DNA of 64,000 nucleotides, from contig CALKND010000003.1 in assembly GCA_938092065.1 (NCBI GenBank), positions 1 to 64,000 on the forward strand. Reading direction: 5' to 3'. The translations under genes were made by a program, and so were the position numbers. The stretch comes from an uncultured Rhodospirillales bacterium. Lineage in GTDB: Bacteria; Pseudomonadota; Alphaproteobacteria; Rhodospirillales; JABHCV01. This document shows positions 20,101 to 28,974 of this stretch, one piece after another (position 1 is the stretch's first letter; each line of letters starts with the position of its first letter). Below the pieces are notes generated by a model. It searched no databases, was not told the DNA's origin, and saw only the letters and a list, made by a program, of their open reading frames with translations.

Positions 20101-20138
20101 TGCTGGGGGTCAGGTGTTTGAATTACCTAGAGGTCAAC
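20101..20138 (+). repeat. Imperfect duplicate of the tRNA-Thr 3' end (att-like)
   Basis: tgctgggggtcaggtgtttgaattacctagaggtcaac versus tgctggggtcaggtgttcgaatcacctagagggcaca at 19612-19648. Confidence 0.8.
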
Positions 20139-20332
20139 ATTTCTCTTCCCTTCTGGGGGTCTACAATTAAATCTACCAATTAAGGAAACTAGCCTTGCCC
20201 AGTTTTAGAGGGGGGGTACTTTTTCCAGAGACACCTTATTGAGTTTATAGATTAGACTATTGATTGCGTTCGCCTGCTAGCACAGTGGTTGTTCTAATTT
20301 ACACGGTAACAAACATTCATTATGCTGAAAAA

Positions 20333-20351
20333 GGCTATTTATAAAATAGCC
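20333..20351. terminator. Perfect hairpin GGCTATTT-ATA-AAATAGCC upstream of motA
   Basis: 8-bp perfect arms, followed by ATTACTTTT on +. Confidence 0.4.
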
Positions 20352-20393
20352 ATTACTTTTAATAGTATTAAAAAAAGAAAAGATACTAAATAG

Positions 20394-21164
20394 ATGAACT
20401 TAGATTTTGCGACCCTCGCAGGGTTAATATTTGGGGTTACTATTGTAACTGTAGCTATTATCTCTGGATCTCCCTTGAATATTTTTCTCAATTTGCCAGG
20501 CTTTATGATTGTTGCAGGCGGTACTCTCGCAGCAACAATGATAAAATTTCCTATAACAGGTGTTTTTATTAGTCTTCCACTTGGGCTCAAAGCTGCATTT
20601 TCTAATGATAAAACTAAGGCTAGTGACTATATACGGCTAACTGTTAAATTAGTTAAGAAGGCAAGAAAAGCGGGATTGCAGTCACTCGAAAAAGAAAAAA
20701 TACCAAATGCTTTTTACAAGAAAGGCATACAACTCTGCGCTGATGGCAAAGATGCCGAATTCATTCGCAAAGTTTTAGTCGAAGAAATTCAGCAAGAGAT
20801 TAGACGTGAGCAAGTGGGCGCTAACGTGTTTAGGGCTATCGGTGACAGCGCACCTGCATTTGGAATGTTTGGCACTCTCGTTGGTTTGATTCAAATGTTA
20901 AGTAACATGACTGATCCTGCCACTATTGGGCCAGCGATGGCCGTTGCGATGCTAACCACGCTATACGGTGTCTTAATTTCGCAACTTCTAGCTTATCCAA
21001 TAAGCGAAAAACTGATCATGAAAATTGATCGCCAAAGATCCCTGAGTGAGCTAATTCTGGAATGTATAGTTCAAATTCAGCAACTTCAGAATCCTACTGC
21101 ACTTCAGGATATACTCGAGCCATATCTTCCTGGTAACCAGCGTAAAATAGAAGAGGTTAGGTAA
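20394..21164 (+). CDS. motA: MotA/PomA-like flagellar stator protein
   Basis: FATLAGLIFGVTIVTVAI..LPGFMIVAGGTLAATMIKFP; FRAIGDSAPAFGMFGTLVGLIQMLSNM; GPAMAVAMLTTLYGVLISQLLAYPISEKL. Confidence 0.92.
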   Translation: MNLDFATLAGLIFGVTIVTVAIISGSPLNIFLNLPGFMIVAGGTLAATMIKFPITGVFISLPLGLKAAFSNDKTKASDYIRLTVKLVKKARKAGLQSLEKEKIPNAFYKKGIQLCADGKDAEFIRKVLVEEIQQEIRREQVGANVFRAIGDSAPAFGMFGTLVGLIQMLSNMTDPATIGPAMAVAMLTTLYGVLISQLLAYPISEKLIMKIDRQRSLSELILECIVQIQQLQNPTALQDILEPYLPGNQRKIEEVR

Positions 21165-21169
21165 GTTAC

Positions 21170-21883
21170 TTGGAAGTTAAACAAACTAATGATGAAAAGT
21201 GGTTGGTCACGTTTGCCGATCTTATGTCTCTTCTTTTCGCATTATTTGTATTGATTAACTCATTTTCTGAAGTCGATGCTGATTCCTTCAAAAAGAATGC
21301 AGGCCCAATGTCTCAAGCGTTCAACGGGTCTGTAAAAGAAAGTGATATTACCTACACGGGGAAAAAGAAAAAGCCAAAAGTAGTTGAAAAAGAGATAGAA
21401 CTCACAAAACTAAACATTAAAAATAAAGCACCTACTGATCCTTATCTCCTTTTAGTTGAGCAAACAAAACTTTTAAAAATATTAAAAGTTAAACTTAAGA
21501 GTGAGATCAAAACCAAAAAATGGATTGTTGCTGTGAGAGATGGAAGCATTTTTATTAGCATGCCGGGCGATACAGTTTTTTTATCTGGCAGCGCACAATT
21601 AACCAATGCAGTAAAAAAATCATTAGACCGCATGATTCTGGTCTTTTCTCAGGCAAGAGGCTCAATCGAAATTATAGGGCATACTGATGACGTTCCGATA
21701 GCCACTTCAAGGTTTCCATCAAACTGGGTCCTGTCTTCAGCACGAGCAAGCTCAGTGGCAACCTATTTGCTCTCAAAGTCACGAATTAAAAAATCCAGAA
21801 TGAGTGTAGTAGGTAGGGCAGACACTCAACCAGTAAGCAAAAATAAAGAAGAAAATAGAAGAATAGAAATAAAAGTAATGTAA
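21170..21883 (+). CDS. motB: MotB/PomB-like stator protein with OmpA-like peptidoglycan-binding domain
   Basis: N-terminal WLVTFADLMSLLFALFVLINSF (TM segment with conserved Asp) and C-terminal IEIIGHTDDVPI..NWVLSSARASSVATYLL..NRRIEIKV; TTG start. Confidence 0.9.
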   Translation: MEVKQTNDEKWLVTFADLMSLLFALFVLINSFSEVDADSFKKNAGPMSQAFNGSVKESDITYTGKKKKPKVVEKEIELTKLNIKNKAPTDPYLLLVEQTKLLKILKVKLKSEIKTKKWIVAVRDGSIFISMPGDTVFLSGSAQLTNAVKKSLDRMILVFSQARGSIEIIGHTDDVPIATSRFPSNWVLSSARASSVATYLLSKSRIKKSRMSVVGRADTQPVSKNKEENRRIEIKVM

Positions 21884-21935
21884 CTTCTACTTTTATTGAT
21901 GATCTATTGGCTCTCTGTTGATCTTTTTTTTCTTT

Positions 21936-22853
21936 TTAAGAAGCCTCCAGGCACTTATCCCAATACGGTTCACCACTGTAACTCTCAACGAGAAAATCGA
22001 TAAAGGCACGGACCCGCTTAGAGAGATGTCGTGTTTGTGGATAGATTGCGTATGCGTTTAACGTTGGTAGGGTGAATTTTGGCATAACATGGACCAAGCG
22101 GCCTTTTTCAATTTCTTGCCATGCCACAAACGTTGGCAAGACGACAATCCCAAACCCAGCAACCGCAGCTTCACAGAGATAATCACCATTATTCGCGCTT
22201 ATTTTAGTTGGGAGATTGATGCGTATTTCTTTTGCACCTGGTTCAGTGAAGGCCCAGAACGAAGTGGGTGAGTTATCGTAATGGAGAATATCATGTGTTT
22301 TTAGATCCTTGGGCGTTTTAGGGTGACTAGCACGCCTTAGGTAGTCTGGGCTTGCACACAAAACCCGCTTAATAGTGGTTAGTTTACGAGCTATGTAATT
22401 TGAATCTTTCAATTCGGCAATTCGGATAGCAAGGTCGAAGCCTTCCTCGATCAGGTCGATTTGCCGATCTGCAAAATCAAGGTGAATGGTAATATCAGGG
22501 TGTTCTTTGGCGAAGGTGTTTATAACCGGGGTTAGGTGAAGTAAACCGAACGATAAAGGCACAGCGACCTTTAAGCCACCCTCTAATGCAGACTTGCTAT
22601 TTGATGTCGTGTTATTCAGCTCATTTACGTCATCAAGGATTTGAAGTGCGTGCTGATAGTAAATCTGCCCAATCTCAGTCAAGTTGGATTTTCGGGTGGT
22701 TCGGCTAAGAAGTTGTACGCCTAGCCTTCCCTCGAGATCGACTAAGCGGCGACTTACAGCGGATTTTGCCACACTTAATTGATCAGCAGCACGACTAATG
22801 CTGCCAGCTTCAATAATGCGTACGAACGTGCTCATGTCCTCGAATTGCCCCAT
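21936..22853 (-). CDS. LysR family transcriptional regulator
   Basis: MSTFVRIIEAGSISRAADQLSVAKSAVSRRLVDLEGRLGVQLLSRTTRKSNLTEIG HTH plus LysR substrate-binding domain. Confidence 0.95.
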   Translation of the reverse strand: MGQFEDMSTFVRIIEAGSISRAADQLSVAKSAVSRRLVDLEGRLGVQLLSRTTRKSNLTEIGQIYYQHALQILDDVNELNNTTSNSKSALEGGLKVAVPLSFGLLHLTPVINTFAKEHPDITIHLDFADRQIDLIEEGFDLAIRIAELKDSNYIARKLTTIKRVLCASPDYLRRASHPKTPKDLKTHDILHYDNSPTSFWAFTEPGAKEIRINLPTKISANNGDYLCEAAVAGFGIVVLPTFVAWQEIEKGRLVHVMPKFTLPTLNAYAIYPQTRHLSKRVRAFIDFLVESYSGEPYWDKCLEAS

Positions 22854-22997
22854 CTAATATTCTCCAAATTAGAACAAACAATTGCAATAGTTACTGTTTA
22901 TCCTGAAAATCACAACTCTTATTATATGATCAATTGTTTTACAAACTATACATTTATGCATTGTGCATAGTGTCTTGGCTCCAGATACAAGGAAGAA

Positions 22998-23413
22998 ATG
23001 ATGTCCAATATTCAAATATTTTCAGCCCCACTAGGCCGTTTTTTTATTTCCACCATTTTTGTTATGGCGGGCTTGAACAAAATTTCTGAATACGAAGGCA
23101 CTTCTGGATATATGGACACTATGGGCGTTCCCAGCGGGTTCCTGCCTTGGTGATTATTCTCGAGGTAATCGGTGGGCTTGCTATTATTACAGGATGGAAG
23201 ACACGCTCTGTAGCCTTTATTCTTGCGGGATTTAGTATCCTATCTGCCCTTATTTTTCACGCAGACTTCACAGATCAAAATATGATGATCATGTTTATGA
23301 AGAATATTGCCATCGCTGGTGGTTTTCTGTTTTTAGTAGCACATGGCTCAGGCGCTTATGCCTTAGACAGCCTCACCATAAATAAACGCAAAAATTTGTC
23401 CGTAGTCGATTAA
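22998..23413 (+). pseudogene. DoxX family membrane protein, interrupted by a frameshift
   Basis: 22998-23153 gives MMSNIQIFSAPLGRFFISTIFVMAGLNKISEYEGTSGYMDTMGVPSGFLPW*; the continuation is in another frame from about 23147 (LVIILEVIGGLAIITGWKTRSVAFILAGFSILSALIFHADFTDQNMMIMFMKNIAIAGGFLFLVAHG). Restoring one base near cctgcc/ttggtg joins them. Confidence 0.85.
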
Positions 23414-23481
23414 TTTATAAGTTCGGAACACTAGTTTATGAAGTTGTAAGTGTTAAAAAAGTAAATATTATGAGAGAGATT

Positions 23482-23601
23482 ATGAGTGGCTGGCAAAATG
23501 AACCCTTCATTTTGAACATGAAAGCCCCAGACAACAAAGCAGTTTGTACGTGTGGGTTGTCAAAAAATAGACCTTACTGTGATGGCTCTCACCAAGTTTA
23601 A
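23482..23601 (+). CDS. CDGSH-type iron-sulfur protein (39 aa)
   Basis: Hand translation [39 protein letters not shown]; complete CxC-x2-S-x3-P-x-C-D-G-S-H motif. An in-frame ATG at 23470 is an alternative start. Absent from the ORF track. Confidence 0.85.
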   Translation: MSGWQNEPFILNMKAPDNKAVCTCGLSKNRPYCDGSHQV

Positions 23602-23648
23602 CGTCGTATCCGGCCTGTCACGCCGATAGTTCACTTGAGGAAAGATTG

Positions 23649-24521
23649 ATGAACGCTTCTAATCAAAATTCACCGGGATATAATAAATTTATAGAGTTAG
23701 CTCAACTGACTTCTGGCATCCCAGCGTCCGATGGAGACGGTGTGCGGCTCACGCGCATCATTGGGTCGCCTGAGATTGATATGTTAGACCCATTCCTTCT
23801 TTTAGACGCATTCGAATCTGATAGGCCGGATGATTACATCGGCGGTTTTCCAGAACACCCACACAGAGGTTTTGAAACCGTGACCTATCTCTTGGCTGGA
23901 CGCATGCGTCACAAGGACAATAAAGGGCATGAGGGTGTGATTGAGCCTGGTGGTGTTCAATGGATGACGGCGGGACGTGGAATTATTCATTCCGAAATGC
24001 CAGAGCAGGAAGATGGACTTTTGCGGGGTTTCCAGCTGTGGATCAACTTACCTGCTGCTGAAAAAATGACGGCACCTGTATATCAAGAGTTTGCCGCCTC
24101 AGTCATACCCAATGAAAGGCTAGAAAACGGTGGCAATATCAAGGTAATCGCCGGTCGTACAGACAGCGGAACTGAAGGACCAGTTAAAAATGATTATACT
24201 GTTCCTTTTTTTCTCGATATTCAACTCGAACCAGGTGAAACCTTTCACCAGCATATCCCTTATTCACACGCTGGTTTCCTATACGTTGTTATGGGCGGTG
24301 TTCGGGTTGGTCAAACGAAGGCGATCTTGAATAGTCGATCCCTTGGCGTTTTGGGTGATGGAGAAAAACTTCATCTGTCATCAGGAGCTGAAGTAAGTAG
24401 GGTCTTGATGGTTGCCGGGAAACGCCTGAACGAACCGGTGGCGCGGGGAGGACCCTTTGTTATGAACACAAAACAAGAGGTCAAGAAGGCCTTCCAAGAT
24501 TATCAAGAAGGGCAATTTTAG
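23649..24521 (+). CDS. Pirin family protein
   Basis: LLDAFESDRPDDYIGGFPEHPHRGFETVTYLLAGRMRHKDNKGHEGVIEPGGVQWMTAGRGIIHSEMPEQ. Confidence 0.96.
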   Translation: MNASNQNSPGYNKFIELAQLTSGIPASDGDGVRLTRIIGSPEIDMLDPFLLLDAFESDRPDDYIGGFPEHPHRGFETVTYLLAGRMRHKDNKGHEGVIEPGGVQWMTAGRGIIHSEMPEQEDGLLRGFQLWINLPAAEKMTAPVYQEFAASVIPNERLENGGNIKVIAGRTDSGTEGPVKNDYTVPFFLDIQLEPGETFHQHIPYSHAGFLYVVMGGVRVGQTKAILNSRSLGVLGDGEKLHLSSGAEVSRVLMVAGKRLNEPVARGGPFVMNTKQEVKKAFQDYQEGQF

Positions 24522-24530
24522 GATTTGATC

Positions 24531-25508
24531 ATGGGACTTCTGCAAAACGGAAAATGGGTTGACCAATGGTACGACACCAAATCGTCAAAGGGGCGGTTTG
24601 TGCGAAAGGACTCACATTTTCGTAATTGGGTCACTGCTGATGGTTCACCCGGTGTGACCGGAACAGGTGGATTTAAAGCTGAATCAGGGCGTTATCATCT
24701 TTATGTATCCTATGCGTGCCCGTGGGCGCATCGTACCTTGATCTTTCGCGCACTCAAAGGCCTTGAAGAAATGATCTCATTGTCTGTGGTTGATTGGTAC
24801 ATGGGTGCAGATGGGTGGACCTTTAACGATTCAGACGGTGTCGTTCAAGATACAGTTAATGGTGCCAACTTTTTGCATCAGGTTTATACAAAGGCAGATC
24901 CAAATTATAATGGTCGGGTAACTGTACCAGTATTGTGGGATAAAAAAACAAACACAATAGTTTCAAATGAATCTTCAGAGATCATTCGTATGTTCAATAC
25001 GGCTTTTGACGAAGTGGGTGCCAAGCCGGGCGACTTTTACCCAAAAAAACACAACACTGAAATTGATGCGTTGAATGATTTCGTCTATGATAGCGTTAAT
25101 AACGGTGTTTATAAGGCGGGTTTTGCAACCACTCAGGAAGCATACGAAGAAGCCGTCTTGCACTTGTTTGAAACATTGAATTTATTGGAGGACCGATTAA
25201 GAACCCAGCGTTATCTGTTAGGCTCGAGCATAACGGAGGCAGACTGGCGTTTGTTTACTACCTTAGTTCGATTCGATCCAGTTTATGTGGGTCACTTCAA
25301 ATGCAATCTTAAGCGCCTCGCTGATTATCCAAACCTTTCGGGTTACATCCGTGATCTCTATCAATGTCCGGGCATTGCGGCGACGGTGCGCATGGATCAT
25401 ATCAAGAACCATTATTATGTAAGCCATACATTAATCAATCCTACGGGGATTGTATCTAAAGGGCCAGAAATTGATTATTCTGCCCCCCACGATCGCTATA
25501 GAAAATAA
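24531..25508 (+). CDS. Glutathionyl-hydroquinone reductase (Xi-class GST, YqjG/ECM4-like)
   Basis: YHLYVSYACPWAHRTLIFRALKGLE with catalytic Cys, NESSEIIRMFN, EADWRLFTTLVRFDPVYVGHFKCN. Confidence 0.95.
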   Translation: MGLLQNGKWVDQWYDTKSSKGRFVRKDSHFRNWVTADGSPGVTGTGGFKAESGRYHLYVSYACPWAHRTLIFRALKGLEEMISLSVVDWYMGADGWTFNDSDGVVQDTVNGANFLHQVYTKADPNYNGRVTVPVLWDKKTNTIVSNESSEIIRMFNTAFDEVGAKPGDFYPKKHNTEIDALNDFVYDSVNNGVYKAGFATTQEAYEEAVLHLFETLNLLEDRLRTQRYLLGSSITEADWRLFTTLVRFDPVYVGHFKCNLKRLADYPNLSGYIRDLYQCPGIAATVRMDHIKNHYYVSHTLINPTGIVSKGPEIDYSAPHDRYRK

Positions 25509-25715
25509 GTCTCTAGCCAAACATTGACGAACCTCTGGAACGGTAAAACATTGCCCGTTTCGGAATGGTTCTGACAAACACACGAATCTAATCCACACGC
25601 TTTGACTGAGGATAGAAATGGTGAAGCTTATTTAGGCTATTGCAGATTTTTGCAAATGCACCATTCTGTGATGGCACGCAGATAAAGTATGGGCGTATTT
25701 TTTAGGAGTAACGTT

Positions 25716-26762
25716 TTGTCAAAAACTGTCATACTTACCGGCATATCAGGCTATATCGGGTTACATTGTGCAAAGGAGTTGCTGGACGCCGGATTTAATG
25801 TTCGAGGAACTATTCGTGACCCTAAAAAAGAGTCAATTGTACGCAATGCGCTGGCACTCAGCGAGAAAAAAGTAAAACATCTTACCTTTGTGGTGCTTGA
25901 TCTGACATCAGATCATGGCTGGGACGAGGCTGTGCAAGGCTGCGATTACGTTATGCATGTCGCCTCGCCATTCAGAATTGCGAATCCAAAAATTGAAAGT
26001 GAAATGATAGAACCCGCCGTTGAAGGAACTGAACGTGTTTTACGTGCAGCGCAACAGGCTAATGTTAGACGTATTGTTATCACAGGTTCGATTGTTTCGA
26101 TGATGGCAAGCTTGAGGCAAGGTCGGTTCGGTCCAGACGATTGGACGGATGTCACATACCCGGATTTAAGCACGTATGTTAAAAGTAAAACATTGGCTGA
26201 AAAAATGGCGTGGAATTGGGTTGAAAGCAATAATAAATCTCACAACTCTGACGAGATTTTGCCAGAATTAGTTGTAATTGCTCCGGGGGCTGTATTTGGC
26301 CCCCCCTTGGGAAGAAATATATCTTGCGAGTCTCTCATTTTGTTGACGAAAATGCTTAACGGCAAAATACCAATGGTTCCAGATTTTGCTTTTCCTATGG
26401 TTGATGTTCGGGATGTAGCAAAACTACATGTTAAGGCATTGACTTTGGATGAGGCTGCAGGCGAGCGTTTTATTGTGGCAGGAGAAGACCCGATAAGTTT
26501 TTCTGATGTTGCAGAAATTCTCCTCAATGCCGGCTACAAGGGCCCTAGCAACAAAAAAGCCCCAGGTTGGGTGATCAGATTTATGGGGCTTTTTGATCGA
26601 GAAGCTAAGGGGATGGCCGGTTTTCTTGGTATGCATCTAAGTGCAGATAACTCAAAAACCCGAGATATGTTTGGTTGGACCCCATTGCCTTTTGGGCAGT
26701 CGGTTTTGGAGTCGGCTCGTGCAATAAAAACACACGAGAAAAGTCAATTGTTAGAGTTATGA
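25716..26762 (+). CDS. NAD-dependent epimerase/dihydroflavonol-4-reductase-like protein
   Basis: VILTGISGYIGLHCAKELLDAGFNVRGTIRDP Rossmann motif, YVKSKTLAEKMAW; TTG at 25716 follows a taggag ribosome-binding site. Confidence 0.85.
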   Translation: MSKTVILTGISGYIGLHCAKELLDAGFNVRGTIRDPKKESIVRNALALSEKKVKHLTFVVLDLTSDHGWDEAVQGCDYVMHVASPFRIANPKIESEMIEPAVEGTERVLRAAQQANVRRIVITGSIVSMMASLRQGRFGPDDWTDVTYPDLSTYVKSKTLAEKMAWNWVESNNKSHNSDEILPELVVIAPGAVFGPPLGRNISCESLILLTKMLNGKIPMVPDFAFPMVDVRDVAKLHVKALTLDEAAGERFIVAGEDPISFSDVAEILLNAGYKGPSNKKAPGWVIRFMGLFDREAKGMAGFLGMHLSADNSKTRDMFGWTPLPFGQSVLESARAIKTHEKSQLLEL

Positions 26763-26794
26763 AAACACGAAGAAATTAAAGGTGTGCCGAAATA

Positions 26795-26826
26795 ACAAAG
26801 CCCCTAGGCAAACCTTGGGGCTTTGT
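26795..26826. terminator. Inverted-repeat terminator between the reductase gene and tRNA-Ala
   Basis: ACAAAGCCCC-taggcaaacctt-GGGGCTTTGT. Confidence 0.7.
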
Positions 26827-26902
26827 TGGTGGAGCCGAGGGGAATCGAACCCCTGACCTCAACACTGCCAGTGTTGCGCTCTCCCAACTGAGCTACGGCC
26901 CC
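26827..26902 (-). tRNA. tRNA-Ala (anticodon GGC)
   Basis: Reverse complement GGGGCCGTAGCTCAGTTGGGAGAGCGCAACACTGGCAGTGTTGAGGTCAGGGGTTCGAATCCCCTCGGCTCCACCA; anticodon loop CTGGCAG; CCA encoded. Confidence 0.96.
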
Positions 26903-27035
26903 GCATTTTATAAAACAATGCACCACTTGGGGTGGTGCAAGTGACGGATACATACGGGTGCTGGCACATCAAGGCAAGGGAAAAATAGATAAACCCGTTG
27001 ATGGAAAATTCCTAACAGTCGCCTGCATTCTTTAC

Positions 27036-27449
27036 TTATTGCTTGTCGGTATCATTAACATTTACGTGTTCAAAAACTTCCGATAGTTCATCGCTGTCTT
27101 CATCTAATTCAGATGTGTTCTCCATCAAGCTTTCATCCAGATCATCATCAAGTTCAGCTTCGAGTTCATCGGTTTCATTGTCTGCGTTGCTGTCGCCATC
27201 ATCGATCTCAGGCGCTATTGCTTCTACCTTGGCCTCTTCAGCTAATCCATCAGCCTCAATAATGTTTACATTACTGGTTTTTTGCTCTGACGTTGACGCG
27301 CGCTTGGGTTTGGTAATGGGAATTTTGTACTTTTCACCGCACTTGGGGCAGATGGCAGGGTTTTTGTTTAAATCAAAAAAGCGTGTTTCACAGCTTAGGC
27401 AAGTTCGTTTTTTTCCAAGGTTAGGCTTTGTCACACCTGTTTCCTCCAT
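27036..27449 (-). CDS. TIGR02300 family protein (FYDLN-acid zinc-ribbon)
   Basis: KKRTCLSCETRFFDLNKNPAICPKCG followed by an Asp/Glu-rich tail. Confidence 0.92.
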   Translation of the reverse strand: MEETGVTKPNLGKKRTCLSCETRFFDLNKNPAICPKCGEKYKIPITKPKRASTSEQKTSNVNIIEADGLAEEAKVEAIAPEIDDGDSNADNETDELEAELDDDLDESLMENTSELDEDSDELSEVFEHVNVNDTDKQ

Positions 27450-27641
27450 AAGATATCAGTATTTCTATAATGCCAATTGCCATTTTCTCACGGCTCTGTC
27501 AAAACCTAAAATACATTGAACTTTAAAGGTCTCATTGTTGATGCTACCTTTTGGTTATTAATTTGTGCTAAAGATGACTTTGTACTTTTTCCAAAAAAGG
27601 TGCGGAAGCGAGTGAATTATTGATGTTTTTGGAATTTATGA

Positions 27642-28967
27642 GTGAAACCGCTTAAATCTGAAGCAATAAATTATTTGCAAGGAACCGTTCAGGTGCCCGG
27701 GGATAAATCCATATCTCATAGGGCTTTAATGATCGGGGGCTTGTCTATTGGTGAAACCCTAATTGAGGGGTTGCTTGAGGGCGAGGATGTTCTCAAAACG
27801 TTGGAAGCACTTCGTAGCCTTGGTGTTGTTATTGAAAAAAAAGCTGCTGGAAATTGGTTGGTTAGGGGACGTGGTGTATGCGGATTGGCCGAGCCAGAGC
27901 AAGTTCTGGACATGGGAAACTCAGGGACTGCAGCTCGACTTCTTATTGGTGTTCTCGCGGCCCATCCATTCAGTGTCACACTTTCAGGCGATAAATCTCT
28001 AAACAGCAGACCAATGGGGCGTATTATTAATCCTCTTAGAGAAATGGGGGCGATTTTCCAGGCGCGAAGTGGCGGGCGCTTGCCCTTAAATATGACCGGT
28101 CTAGCCGATCCTTTGCCTATTGAATATGAATTGCCTGTAGCATCAGCTCAGGTTAAGTCTGCAATTCTGCTGGCAGGATTAGGGGCCGCGGGCAAAACGC
28201 GGGTGATAGAGCCCAAACCGACCCGTGACCATACAGAATTGATGTTGCGTCACTTCGGGGCTGAAGTTGAAGTGGAGAATTTATCGGGCGGTGCTCGCGC
28301 AATCACAATTCAAGGGCAGCCAGAACTCAGCGCGCGCGACATTGTCGTTCCGGGAGACATTTCGTCCGCTGCTTTTCCCATGGCAGCAGCTTTGCTAATA
28401 CCCGGATCAAAAGTTACCATTAAAGGCGTAGGTATTAACCCTCTTCGCGCTGGGCTGATTGAGACGTTTAAAAATATGGGTGGTGCTATAACCTTGGAAA
28501 ATTTCAGCAATGAAGCTGGGGAACCAGTCGCTGACTTACTGGTTGAGGGTTCAATCTTACACGGTGTTACTGTGGCGCCTGATCACGCTCCGTCTATGAT
28601 TGACGAGTATCCAATCCTTGCCGTTTGTGCTGCTTGTGCTGAGGGCACAACTCGGCTTGAGGGTCTGAGTGAGCTCCGGGTTAAGGAAAGTGATCGCCTT
28701 AACGGCATGGCTCGTGGCCTTGAGGCTTGTGGTGTTAACATAGAGGAAGGCGAAGACTTCCTGATTATTCACGGTGATGGTTCAGTACCTCAAGGCGGTG
28801 TAAAAATTAAAACGGCTCTTGACCACAGGATTGCCATGGCGTTTCTTATTCTTGGAGCGATTACGAAAAAGCCTGTTGTTATTGATGACGCAGTTCCCAT
28901 TGAAACAAGCTTTCCTGGATTCGTTCAGCTAATGAATGGTCTTGGTAGTCGTATTGAAGAAATGTGA
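27642..28967 (+). CDS. aroA: 3-phosphoshikimate 1-carboxyvinyltransferase
   Basis: VPGDKSISHRALM, LDMGNSGTAARLL, VPGDISSAAFPM, DEYPILAVCAACAEG. Confidence 0.97.
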   Translation: MKPLKSEAINYLQGTVQVPGDKSISHRALMIGGLSIGETLIEGLLEGEDVLKTLEALRSLGVVIEKKAAGNWLVRGRGVCGLAEPEQVLDMGNSGTAARLLIGVLAAHPFSVTLSGDKSLNSRPMGRIINPLREMGAIFQARSGGRLPLNMTGLADPLPIEYELPVASAQVKSAILLAGLGAAGKTRVIEPKPTRDHTELMLRHFGAEVEVENLSGGARAITIQGQPELSARDIVVPGDISSAAFPMAAALLIPGSKVTIKGVGINPLRAGLIETFKNMGGAITLENFSNEAGEPVADLLVEGSILHGVTVAPDHAPSMIDEYPILAVCAACAEGTTRLEGLSELRVKESDRLNGMARGLEACGVNIEEGEDFLIIHGDGSVPQGGVKIKTALDHRIAMAFLILGAITKKPVVIDDAVPIETSFPGFVQLMNGLGSRIEEM

Positions 28968-28974
28968 TAATTTT

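Noticed and set aside
20266-20310. tRNA-like string gcctgctagcacagtggttgttctaatttacacggtaac
   Set aside because: Resembles a D-arm (AGC.CAGTGG) but has no pairing acceptor or T-arm; too degenerate to call a second tRNA remnant
27043-27519. Ser-rich 158-aa + strand ORF
   Set aside because: Antisense of the Asp/Glu-rich TIGR02300 tail (GA-rich codons read as Ser); shadow ORF
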